DNA of 64,000 bases. Origin: Streptomyces acidiscabies. GTDB lineage: Bacteria > Actinomycetota > Actinomycetes > Streptomycetales > Streptomycetaceae. Under the pieces are notes generated by a model. The model was not told the DNA's origin, did not search any database, and saw nothing but the letters and a program-made list of their open reading frames with translations. How positions within the stretch are numbered: position 1 is the first letter of the stretch; the number at the start of each line of letters is the position of its first letter. The stretch lies in assembly GCF_020010905.1 (NCBI RefSeq), contig NZ_JAGJBY010000002.1, forward strand, positions 3,720,001 to 3,784,000. The letters are read 5' to 3'. Below are positions 43,532-51,256 of this stretch, one piece after another. Made by a program: the position numbers and the translations under genes.

Positions 43532-44920
43532 TCACCCGATCCGCCGCACCCCCGCCGCCGTAGGCGCAGCCGGCCCCGTCACCCCCTTGTCCGCAGACCA
43601 CGCAGGCGCCTCCGCCCCCACCGGCGTCATCGTCATCGGCCGGGCGGCGGAGCAACGCTGCTTCTCCGCCACCGACATGGGCCCCGTCCGCTGAAGAAGA
43701 CGATCCGGTACGGCTCGTGACGGGCCGTCAACCACCGCGTGCACGCGATAGTCGTCCTTCTTGCTGACGAACCACCCCTCCACCCGCTCCCGGGTCGGCT
43801 GCAACTCCACCCAACTCACCTCCCCGGGCTGGATCCGCTCCACCACCGTCCGCTGATCGCTGCTGAACCACTGCCACGGCCGCTTCCACGCCTTCTCGTA
43901 GGCGAGCGCGAACTGAGTAGCCATCGGGCGGGACTTGACGCGTTTCTCGTCCTCCGTACGGTCGCCGGACGTGGGCAGCCGAGCCACCTCCTCCAGCGAC
44001 TGCCCGGCATCCGTGTACGTCTGCGCGATGCTGTCGTGACTGCGCTCGGCGAAGCTCAACACCCGGCTGTGCTCAAGGGTGTTGCGCGTGCAGTTGACGA
44101 ACGCCTCGCCGATGACCCGGGACTGCCCGTAGTACCGGAACGACGTCCGCGCGTCGGGCCGGAACTCGCACGCGTTCTCCCCGTTGCACGCGGCGAGCGC
44201 GTTGTGCAGCCACTTCTCCTTGTCGTTCCCCTTGAACGCCTCGGACGTGCCGAGCGACGTCCGGTCGACGGTCTGGTCCACGGCGGGCGGCACCTCAACC
44301 GCCCTGATCCGCGCGACCATCGGCGAACACGTGATGTGCGTCTTGGAGTTGGCCACCTTCGAGGTGAACGTCAGCAGCGGCTCGTTCTCGGACGCCGTGA
44401 AGCTGTACGTCCGCTGAGCCCAACGCCCGCTTCCCGGCGTGCCCTTGACCCGCCCGGGATCCCCGGCGGTGGTGACCGCCTGCACCGCGCCGCCGCTCGC
44501 CTCCACGGTGTACGGCTGCCCGTCAGCGACCTCGGCGGGGAGGCACTCCTTCGACACGGCGGGACTGTCCTCGTACGACACCGTGACCCGAGCCCCGGCG
44601 CGTACCCCGCGCAGCCGCTGCTGGAGTGTGTTGCCGTCCTTCTGAAGGCCGACCGCGTTGGAGCCGTCGGACCGGCCGGACGCCGTGGCGGAGTAACGCT
44701 GGTTCGCGCCGGTCCAGTTGTCGATGCCGACGGTGGTGGGACCGTCGCCTTTCATCGCGGGCTCGACGAAGTCGCCGTTGAGCACAGGGACGGGCTGCTC
44801 CCCAGGCGCCGCGAACAGAGGCGTGGCGAACACCGGCGCGGCGAACACCGGCGCGGCCAGCGCGAGGGAGACGGCGAAGGGAACGACCAGCAAAGGCCCG
44901 CGCATGAAGTGACTCCGCAT
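43532..44920 (-). CDS. Secreted protein: galactose-binding-like N-domain plus cysteine module
   Basis: The 462-residue precursor has a long signal region with repeated PVFA units (APVFAAPVFATPLFAAP). Residues ~40-210 look like a DUF642/CBM-type jelly roll: VPVLNGDFVEPAMKG, GIDNWTG and TLQQRLRGVRAGARVTVSY. The C-terminal half holds a cysteine module, ENACEFRPDARTSFRYYG then FVNCTRNTLEHSRVLSF, that matches a segment of the next-upstream protein. ATG 44920 overlaps the upstream stop (TGATG), so the two are coupled. No enzymatic motif is seen. I infer a secreted, sugar-binding partner of the aerolysin-like candidate. Function unknown. Confidence 0.72.
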   Translation of the reverse strand: MRSHFMRGPLLVVPFAVSLALAAPVFAAPVFATPLFAAPGEQPVPVLNGDFVEPAMKGDGPTTVGIDNWTGANQRYSATASGRSDGSNAVGLQKDGNTLQQRLRGVRAGARVTVSYEDSPAVSKECLPAEVADGQPYTVEASGGAVQAVTTAGDPGRVKGTPGSGRWAQRTYSFTASENEPLLTFTSKVANSKTHITCSPMVARIRAVEVPPAVDQTVDRTSLGTSEAFKGNDKEKWLHNALAACNGENACEFRPDARTSFRYYGQSRVIGEAFVNCTRNTLEHSRVLSFAERSHDSIAQTYTDAGQSLEEVARLPTSGDRTEDEKRVKSRPMATQFALAYEKAWKRPWQWFSSDQRTVVERIQPGEVSWVELQPTRERVEGWFVSKKDDYRVHAVVDGPSRAVPDRLLQRTGPMSVAEKQRCSAARPMTMTPVGAEAPAWSADKGVTGPAAPTAAGVRRIG

Positions 44921-45747
44921 CAGTTTCCGTCCCCGGGTGCCGTGTTACCGGTGGGCCGGGTCCCCTGGCACACGTTCGGCGGCGCCGCATACGTCTGCGC
45001 CACGAACGAACTCGTGTTGACCATCGACGGACTGTCCACGGAGATCCCGAGGATCTTGCTCCCGATGTCCGTGAGCAGGTTCCCGGTCACCCGCCGCATC
45101 GCCGCGCTCGCCCCGAACACCAGGATGTCGTGCGGCTTCACGGTCGTCTTGTACGTCGTCTGCTCGGTGTTCTCCACCGTCCACGACTTGGAGTACGTCG
45201 CCTTGAACTCGGCCTCGAACGCGAGCCGCGCGGTCAGCGACCCGCCGACGGTCGCGCCCCCGGACACGGTGGTCTTGGTGCCGGTCTCGCTGGTCGGCCC
45301 CTTGTCGAGGTCGGGCGTCTTGTGGCTGCTGGAGATCTCCTGGGCCAGGTTGGTGGTGACCGAGCCGGTCGCGTTGACGGTCCCCTCGGCGGTGACCTTC
45401 CCGGAGATCTCGCCGCCGATGTTGTCGGTGCTGCTCGCGCGCAGCGTCACCGCACGCTCGATGTTCATGTCGCTCTGCGTGCAGTTGACGACCGAGTTCC
45501 CCAACGACCGCACGGCCGTCGCGAACTCCCGGTCCAGCGCACGGTTGATACGGAACGAACACGCGGACTTCTTGGTCTCGCAGTACTTGAGGACGTCCTT
45601 GACCTTCGCGGGCTTCCCGTCGGCCCCCACCGCACGCGCGGCCGGCGGCGGACCGGGATCGTCCCCGGGCAGCGGCGCGGCGGAGGCGGGCGCGGCGAGC
45701 GCGAGGGAGGTCAGCAGAGCGGGGACGAGCAGGGCGGTACGGCGCAC
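44920..45747 (-). CDS. Secreted protein with aerolysin/ETX-like strand pattern
   Basis: The 275-residue precursor has a Sec signal (cut after ~APASA). The N-terminal part has SACSFRINRALDREF and VVNCTQSDMN, shared with the downstream gene. Then come long alternating Ser/Thr strands: GGEISGKVTAEGTVNATGSV, TKTTVSGGATVGGSL and the pattern SKSWTVENTEQTTYKTTVKP. Amphipathic Ser/Thr strands with a central glycine-rich hairpin are typical of aerolysin/ETX-MTX2 pore formers. I cannot prove the fold by eye. It is the middle gene of a tight secreted trio. The catalytic or binding role is unknown. Confidence 0.68.
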   Translation of the reverse strand: MRRTALLVPALLTSLALAAPASAAPLPGDDPGPPPAARAVGADGKPAKVKDVLKYCETKKSACSFRINRALDREFATAVRSLGNSVVNCTQSDMNIERAVTLRASSTDNIGGEISGKVTAEGTVNATGSVTTNLAQEISSSHKTPDLDKGPTSETGTKTTVSGGATVGGSLTARLAFEAEFKATYSKSWTVENTEQTTYKTTVKPHDILVFGASAAMRRVTGNLLTDIGSKILGISVDSPSMVNTSSFVAQTYAAPPNVCQGTRPTGNTAPGDGN

Positions 45748-45770
45748 AGCACTCTCCTAGACGGTGGGGT

Positions 45771-46238
45771 TCAGGAACCGAGCAGCGAGCACAACTGGTC
45801 GGCGGGGAACGGCGTTTCACCGGCACCGCCGGGGAGTGTCGCGGTGAAGCCGGAGCAGACGCCGGTCGAGGTCGACGACGCGTTGTCACCGGGTTCCGTC
45901 TTGAACCCCTTGATCGTCGAGGTCATCTCCTCGACCCCCTTCTTCTCGGAGGTCCCCGCCCCGGCGAGCTTCGTCATGCACTCGGACGACCCCGGCGCGC
46001 ACTCCTTGAGCTGCTTGTCCACCGCGTCGATCTGGCCCTGCGCCTTCGCCGCGTCCGCCTCGGTCTTCTTCTGCTGCTCCTCGATCTTCTGCGCCGACGC
46101 CTCGTCGTCGTTGCACTGCTCGTCGTCGGGAGCGCACTCCGAGGCGGCGACGGCGACAGCGTGCGCGGGCGACGCGTACGCGGCGGAACAGACGGCCAGC
46201 GCGAGGGCGCAGGCGCACAGGAAACGGCGTGCGGGCAT
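45771..46238 (-). CDS. Small secreted coiled-coil protein
   Basis: The 155-residue precursor has a Sec signal (cut near SPAHA). The mature N-terminus has two close cysteines (ECAPDDEQC). A charged helix follows, AQKIEEQQKKTEADAAKAQG then IDAVDKQLKECAPG, predicted to be coiled coil, and then a Gly/Ser/Thr-rich tail with two more cysteines. No family is recognised. It is the first gene of the trio, 23 bases before the aerolysin-like gene, and would be secreted with it. Confidence 0.65.
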   Translation of the reverse strand: MPARRFLCACALALAVCSAAYASPAHAVAVAASECAPDDEQCNDDEASAQKIEEQQKKTEADAAKAQGQIDAVDKQLKECAPGSSECMTKLAGAGTSEKKGVEEMTSTIKGFKTEPGDNASSTSTGVCSGFTATLPGGAGETPFPADQLCSLLGS

Positions 46239-46537
46239 GACGGCTCCCGGGGAGAGAAGAGGGGGATTCGAACAAGCGGGTCAGACGCTAATCGGACAAG
46301 CGCACGGAAAACCCCCCGAGGTGCGCGCGTCGATCATGGTTCACCACATCGGCCCAAGGGCCCTGACCGGCCGGTTTCCCACCCCGCCCGGAATCCGCCA
46401 CGCCGGGCAACTCGAACGGACGTCCGTCATTCAGGTGTTTCGAACATCTCGGCTCGCGGCGGTGATCGTTCACGGCCAGGCTGCTGAAGGGATCACCCCC
46501 TGGTCCGCACTCCCAACCCCCGAAGGAGAGCACAGCC
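46239..46537. promoter_or_regulatory. Divergent region between secreted trio and RCC1 trio
   Basis: About 300 bases hold the promoters of both three-gene clusters. The composition is GC-rich but less regular than coding DNA. A GAAGGAGAGCAC-type ribosome-binding site precedes 46538. I found no long inverted repeat that would show shared regulation. Confidence 0.45.
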
Positions 46538-47719
46538 ATGTCCCCCCTGAGAACGCTCGCCGTCCTCACCGCGACCGCCGCCGCCCTGGCGCTCGCCCCC
46601 GCCGCCGGAGCCAACGAGGGCAACCCCACCGTCCTCAGCTGGGGCGCTGGCCGCACAGGCCAGCTCGGCAACGGCACCCTCTCCGACAGCCTCTCCCCGG
46701 CCTCCGTGACCAGCCTCTTCCGGGGCGACGTCGACCAGATGTCGGCCGGCGGCACCTCCTCCGCCGACTCCTTCACGCTCGCCCGCACCGACAAGACCGT
46801 CAAGGCGTGGGGCCACAACTCCGCCGGCCAGCTCGGCAACGGCGGCAACACGAACCAGGCCGTCCCGACGACCGTCCCCCGCCTCACGAACGTCAAGGAC
46901 ATCGCCGCAGGCGGCAAGCACGCCCTCGCCCTCGACACGTCCGGCCAGGTCTACTCCTGGGGCGACAACTCCTACGGCCAGCTCGGCAACAACCGCACCG
47001 GGGACAGCCGTACCGTCCCCGACCGCGTCCAGGGCATGCCCAAGGCCAAGCAGATCTCCGCCGGCTGCGACTTCAGCCTCGCGCTCCTGGAGAACGGCAA
47101 GGTGTACGCGTGGGGGCGCGGCATCCACGGCCAGCTCGGCACCGGCAACCGCGCCACCAGCTCCGTACCCCGCCAGGTCACCGGCCTGGAGGACATCGTC
47201 AAGATCGACGCCGGCTGCTACCACGCGCTCGCGATCACCGCCGACAACACGGTCAAGTCCTGGGGCTACAACCTGTACGGCCAGCTCGGGAACTCCGCCA
47301 CGAAGTCCTCGACCGTCCCCGTCGACGTCGACTGGCTGACGGACGTCTCCGACATCGAGGCGGGCGCCTGGCACAACTACGCGATGACCAGCGACAGTCA
47401 CGTGTACGGCTGGGGCAACAACCAGTACGGCCAGCTCCTCGAAGGCGACCAGGCCGACGGCGACAACATCTCCCGCACCAACCGCACGGCGCCGGTGGAG
47501 ATCCCGCGCCTGGAGGGCGTCCAGCACCTCGCCGCGGGCGCCCGGCACGGGGTCGCGGTGACCGCCGACGACGTCTTCACCTGGGGCAACAACAGCGAGG
47601 GCCAGCTCGGCAACGGGACGACCGTCTCCCGGTTCGACTCCGTGAAGATCCTCCAGGAGGGCTCGGCGATCAAGAACGTGACGGCGTCGCTCGGGGGGAA
47701 CACGACGTATGCGTACTGA
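46538..47719 (+). CDS. Secreted RCC1-repeat beta-propeller protein (first of three)
   Basis: The 393-residue precursor has a Sec signal (cut after ~PAAGA). The rest is about seven RCC1 repeats of ~50 residues, each around W-G-x-N-x-x-G-Q-L-G-N-G with AGxxHxLAL strands (for example VKAWGHNSAGQLGNGG and VYSWGDNSYGQLGNN). RCC1 propellers bind proteins or nucleotides; secreted bacterial ones are thought to act in recognition. It ends TYAY. The next gene starts inside its last codons (11-base overlap). No catalytic site is present. Confidence 0.9.
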   Translation: MSPLRTLAVLTATAAALALAPAAGANEGNPTVLSWGAGRTGQLGNGTLSDSLSPASVTSLFRGDVDQMSAGGTSSADSFTLARTDKTVKAWGHNSAGQLGNGGNTNQAVPTTVPRLTNVKDIAAGGKHALALDTSGQVYSWGDNSYGQLGNNRTGDSRTVPDRVQGMPKAKQISAGCDFSLALLENGKVYAWGRGIHGQLGTGNRATSSVPRQVTGLEDIVKIDAGCYHALAITADNTVKSWGYNLYGQLGNSATKSSTVPVDVDWLTDVSDIEAGAWHNYAMTSDSHVYGWGNNQYGQLLEGDQADGDNISRTNRTAPVEIPRLEGVQHLAAGARHGVAVTADDVFTWGNNSEGQLGNGTTVSRFDSVKILQEGSAIKNVTASLGGNTTYAY

Positions 47720-48860
47720 GGCTCTCGCGCTGGCGGCGGTGCTGCTGGCGGGGGCCGCCGGGCCGTCGTACGCGGAGCCGAGTGATCCGTGGGTACGGGG
47801 GTGGGGGGCCAACGGTATCGGTCAGCTCGGCACCGGCTCCACGCTCGACCAGCAGACCCCGGCCGTGGTCACGGGGCTGCGCCGCGCGGACGTACGGGAG
47901 CTGAGCGCGGGCGGCGGGGACGGCGACAACTCGTTCGCGGTCGCCCTGCTCGACGACGGCACGGTCCGCACCTGGGGCGCCAACCTCAGGGGCCAGCTCG
48001 GCGACGGTACGACGACCTCGCGGCCGTATCCGGTGACCGTGGCCGGCATCGACAAGGCGTCCGAGGTCGCCGCCGGGTTCAGCTTCGCCTTCGCCGTACG
48101 CGGCGGCCGGGTGCTCGCCTGGGGCATCAACTCCTTCGGCCAGCTCGGCAACGGCTCCACCGGCGGCCAGAACTCCCTGCCCGCTCCCGTACAGAGCCTG
48201 AACCGGGTCAAGGACATCGCGGCCGGATGCAACCACGTCGTGGCCCTGCGGGACGACGGGACGGTGTGGGCCTGGGGCCGCAACCACGCGGGCCAGCTCG
48301 GCGACGGTGCCACGACGGACCGGAACACCCCGCACCGGGTGCCGGACCTGACCGGCGTCGCCGCGATCTCCGTCGGCTGCCATCACAACCTCGCCCTCAT
48401 GGCCGACGGCAAGGTCAAGGCGTGGGGCAGCAATGCCTTCGGCCAGCTCGGCGACGGTTCCACCACCAACAGGACCACTCCCGTGGACGTCGGGTTCCCG
48501 AAGCCGGTGACCGCTCTGTACACGGGGGCCCACCACAGCTTCGCGGTCCTGGAGGACGGCGGCGTCCGCGCCTGGGGCTGGAACACCAGCGGTCAGCTCG
48601 GCGACGGCACGACCGGCAACCGGACCAGCCCGGTACCGCTTCCCGCCCTCACCGGCGTGACCTCCATGGCCGGCGGAAACAAGCACACCCTCGCCGCCCT
48701 CGACGACGGCTCGGTCCTCGCCTGGGGCGCGGGCGACAAGGGCCAGCTCGGCGACGGCACCGCCACCACGTCCGGCACGCCGGTCACCGCCCTGCCCCCG
48801 GACAGCGGCGTGACCCACGTCGCCGCCACCAACATCTCGGACAGCAGCTACGCCTACTGA
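47709..48860 (+). CDS. Secreted RCC1-repeat beta-propeller protein (second of three)
   Basis: The 383-residue precursor starts at ATG 47709 inside the end of the first RCC1 gene. The signal peptide ends near PSYA, then EPSDPWVRGWGANG. Seven RCC1 repeats follow (VRTWGANLRGQLGDGTT, VWAWGRNHAGQLGDGAT and so on). It is a clear paralogue of the third gene, sharing the opening DPW and the closing PPDSGVTHV, and ends SYAY. Repeat spacing is regular and intact. Confidence 0.9.
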   Translation: MRTEALALAAVLLAGAAGPSYAEPSDPWVRGWGANGIGQLGTGSTLDQQTPAVVTGLRRADVRELSAGGGDGDNSFAVALLDDGTVRTWGANLRGQLGDGTTTSRPYPVTVAGIDKASEVAAGFSFAFAVRGGRVLAWGINSFGQLGNGSTGGQNSLPAPVQSLNRVKDIAAGCNHVVALRDDGTVWAWGRNHAGQLGDGATTDRNTPHRVPDLTGVAAISVGCHHNLALMADGKVKAWGSNAFGQLGDGSTTNRTTPVDVGFPKPVTALYTGAHHSFAVLEDGGVRAWGWNTSGQLGDGTTGNRTSPVPLPALTGVTSMAGGNKHTLAALDDGSVLAWGAGDKGQLGDGTATTSGTPVTALPPDSGVTHVAATNISDSSYAY

Positions 48861-48876
48861 ACCGAAAGGCAAGCCC

Positions 48877-50043
48877 ATGAGACCCCTCCTCCTCGCGGCC
48901 CTCGCCGCCACCACCCTCACCCTCGCCACCCCCGTCCCCCTCGCCCATGCAGCCGGCCCCGCCGACCCCTGGGCCCGCGCCTGGGGCGACAACGCCCAGG
49001 GCCAGCTCGGCAACGGCAGCGTCCTCGCCCAGCAGACCCCCGCCGCCGTGACCGGCGTCGCCCGCGACGACGTCCGCGAGGTCTCCGCCGGAGGCGGCGC
49101 GAACAAGGACGCCTTCACCGTCGCGCTCCTGAACGACGGCACCGTCAAGAGCTGGGGCGCCAACGACAAGGGCCAGCTGGGCAACGGCACGATCACCGCG
49201 CAGTCGTTCCCGGGCACGGTCGCCGGTCTGTACGGCGTGAGCGACCTCTCGGCGGGTGCCGACCACGTCCTCGCCGTCAAGTCCGGCCGCGTCCTCGCCT
49301 GGGGCAGCAACGCGAAGAAGCAGCTCGGCACCGGCCAGGACACCACCAACCCCTACAAGACCCCGATGACCGTCCAGAGCCTCGACAAGGTCAAGGACGT
49401 CGGCGCGGGCTGCGAGTTCAGCGTGGCCCTGCGCCAGGACGGCACGGTGTGGACCTGGGGCGCGGGGGCGAACGGCCGCCTCGGCACCGGCGGTACGGCC
49501 AACCGCGAGACCCCGCAGCAGGTCCCCGACCTCACCGACGTCGACGCGGTCTCCGTCGGCTGCGACCACGTCCTCGCGCTCACCGCCGACGGCGTCGTCA
49601 AGGCGTGGGGGAAGGGGACAGAGGGCCAGCTCGGCGACGACCTGAAGACCGACAGCCCCAAGCCGGTCGACGTCGCCTACCTGGACTCCGTCGCCAAGAT
49701 CTTCGCCACCCACTCCTCGTCGTTCGCGGTCCTCGACGACGGCAGCGTCCAGGCATGGGGCAAGAACGACACCAAACAACTCGCCGACGGAACCACCGCC
49801 AACCGCACCAGCGCGGTCCCCATCGACATCCTCACCGGGGTCCAGGAGATCGCGGGCGGCCCCGACTTCACGCTCGCCGCGCTCGACGACGGCTCGGTGA
49901 TCGGCTGGGGCGCGAACACCGCCGCACAGCTCGGGGACGGTACGGTCGTCAGCCCGCCGGGTACGACGCGGACGCTCCCGCCGGGCAGCGGCGTCACCCA
50001 CGTCACCGCGACGAAGGCCGGCAAGTCCGGGTTCGCGTACTGA
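48877..50043 (+). CDS. Secreted RCC1-repeat beta-propeller protein (third of three)
   Basis: The 388-residue precursor follows the second by 16 bases (GAAAGG site). The signal peptide ends near PLAHA, then AGPADPWARAWG. Seven RCC1 repeats are visible. Two are weaker (AWGSNAKKQLGTG and AWGKNDTKQLADG lack the glycine-rich turn), suggesting divergence after duplication. It ends GFAY. The three proteins together look like a duplicated secreted recognition family. Confidence 0.9.
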   Translation: MRPLLLAALAATTLTLATPVPLAHAAGPADPWARAWGDNAQGQLGNGSVLAQQTPAAVTGVARDDVREVSAGGGANKDAFTVALLNDGTVKSWGANDKGQLGNGTITAQSFPGTVAGLYGVSDLSAGADHVLAVKSGRVLAWGSNAKKQLGTGQDTTNPYKTPMTVQSLDKVKDVGAGCEFSVALRQDGTVWTWGAGANGRLGTGGTANRETPQQVPDLTDVDAVSVGCDHVLALTADGVVKAWGKGTEGQLGDDLKTDSPKPVDVAYLDSVAKIFATHSSSFAVLDDGSVQAWGKNDTKQLADGTTANRTSAVPIDILTGVQEIAGGPDFTLAALDDGSVIGWGANTAAQLGDGTVVSPPGTTRTLPPGSGVTHVTATKAGKSGFAY

Positions 50044-50049
50044 CACGCC

Positions 50050-50082
50050 GAGGCGGGGCCGGACAGACTCCGACCCCGCCTC
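50050..50082. terminator. Hairpin terminator after RCC1 operon
   Basis: GAGGCGGGGCCGG (50050-50062) pairs with CCGACCCCGCCTC (50070-50082) with one mismatch around a 7-base loop. It lies between the RCC1 operon and the convergent methyltransferase gene and could serve both. Confidence 0.75.
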
Positions 50083-50109
50083 ACGAAAAGCCTTACCCCG
50101 TACGGGAGT

Positions 50110-50934
50110 TCACGCCTTGCGCGCGACCGCCCCGTACGCGTCCACGTACACCCGCTGCGTGTCCGCGCCCGGCCGCCACTCGGTGACCTGCACGACCCCG
50201 GGCTCCAGCAGATCGAGGCCGTCGAAGAACCCGCCGATCTCCTCCACGCTGCGCACGTAGTACGGCACCGCGCCGCTCTTGTTGTACGCGTCGGACGCCG
50301 CGATCATGCCCTCGCTCGTCGCCGTCGAGTCGCTGATGACGAGGTGGCTCCCGGACGGCAGCCCGGCGACCAGGTCGCGGACCAGTTGACGCGCCTGCTC
50401 GTACTCGCCGACGTGCCCGAGCGTGTTGAGGATCATCAGCGCGACCGGCTGCGAGAGGTCCAGCGTCCCGGACGCCTTCTCCAGGATCGCCGCCGGGTCG
50501 TACATGTCCGCGTCGAGGTAGGCGGTCTCGCCCTCCTTCGTGCTGGTCAGCAGCGCGTTGGCGTGGGCGAGGACGATCGGGTCGTTGTCGACGTACACGA
50601 TCTTCGTCTCGGGGGCGACGCGCTGCGCGACCTCGTGCGTGTTGTCGGCGGTCGGCAGGCCCGTGCCGATGTCCAGGAACTGCCGGATCCCGACCTCACC
50701 GGCGAGGTGCGTGACCGCGCGCCCGAGGAAGTGGCGGCTCGTCACCGCGACGTCGACCAGCCCGGGGAAGATCTCCTTGATCTGGTCCCCGATCTGCCGG
50801 TCGACCTCGTAGTTGTCCTTGCCCCCGACGAAGTAGTTCCAGAACCGCGCCGAGTGAGGCGTGGACGTGTCGATCCGCGAGCGGGCCTCCTGGGCCTTGC
50901 CCGCGGGGGATTGGGTGTCCTGGGTGTCCGACAC
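50110..50934 (-). CDS. PF04672-type SAM-dependent methyltransferase
   Basis: The 274-residue protein opens DTSTPHSARFWNYFVGGKDN, the hallmark of PF04672 (DUF574), a large streptomycete family. Motif I is QFLDIGTGLPTADN and the acidic-loop strand VYVDNDPIV follows, then DADMYDPAAIL. The start at GTG 50934 has a GGAGG site 7 bases upstream. The substrate of the family is unknown; some members sit near serine/threonine kinase or conservon genes, none of which is here. Confidence 0.9.
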   Translation of the reverse strand: MSDTQDTQSPAGKAQEARSRIDTSTPHSARFWNYFVGGKDNYEVDRQIGDQIKEIFPGLVDVAVTSRHFLGRAVTHLAGEVGIRQFLDIGTGLPTADNTHEVAQRVAPETKIVYVDNDPIVLAHANALLTSTKEGETAYLDADMYDPAAILEKASGTLDLSQPVALMILNTLGHVGEYEQARQLVRDLVAGLPSGSHLVISDSTATSEGMIAASDAYNKSGAVPYYVRSVEEIGGFFDGLDLLEPGVVQVTEWRPGADTQRVYVDAYGAVARKA

Positions 50935-51256
50935 GGCAAAGCCTCCTGCGACTGATGAACAACGCTGATCAGAACGCCACCCTAGGCGAACACCCTTTGA
51001 CCGAAAGCCACTTGGGCCCACCGGATGCTACGGACCGTAAGGTTTTGGCCATGAGGTGAGGCCGGGGTCCAACTGGCGTACAGGCAGGGCATGTTCGCAA
51101 TCCGGAGACACCTCGACCGGCATACAGGCAGGCCAAAACCCGATACGGGCGACCCGAGTTCGCGACCGCATCCGACGTGGCACGCCCCGCCGCCGCCGTA
51201 CGGCCGCCGGCACCGGCGAGCGACCCCGGCCCGAACTCGCCGCTACGCGCGGGTAG
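50935..51256. other. Intergenic region with 10-base inverted repeat and direct repeats
   Basis: This 322-base gap has no convincing gene. GGTTTTGGCC (51041-51050) and GGCCAAAACC (51131-51140) are perfect inverted repeats 80 bases apart. Between them TACAGGCAGG occurs twice in direct orientation (51079-51088 and 51123-51132). A folded RNA or a mobile-element scar would look like this. The methyltransferase promoter should lie near 50950-51010. Confidence 0.45.

Noticed and set aside
46600..50000. Recurring GGCCAGCTCGGC as a DNA motif array
   Set aside because: It comes from the GQLG turn of RCC1 repeats and its spacing follows the protein repeat.
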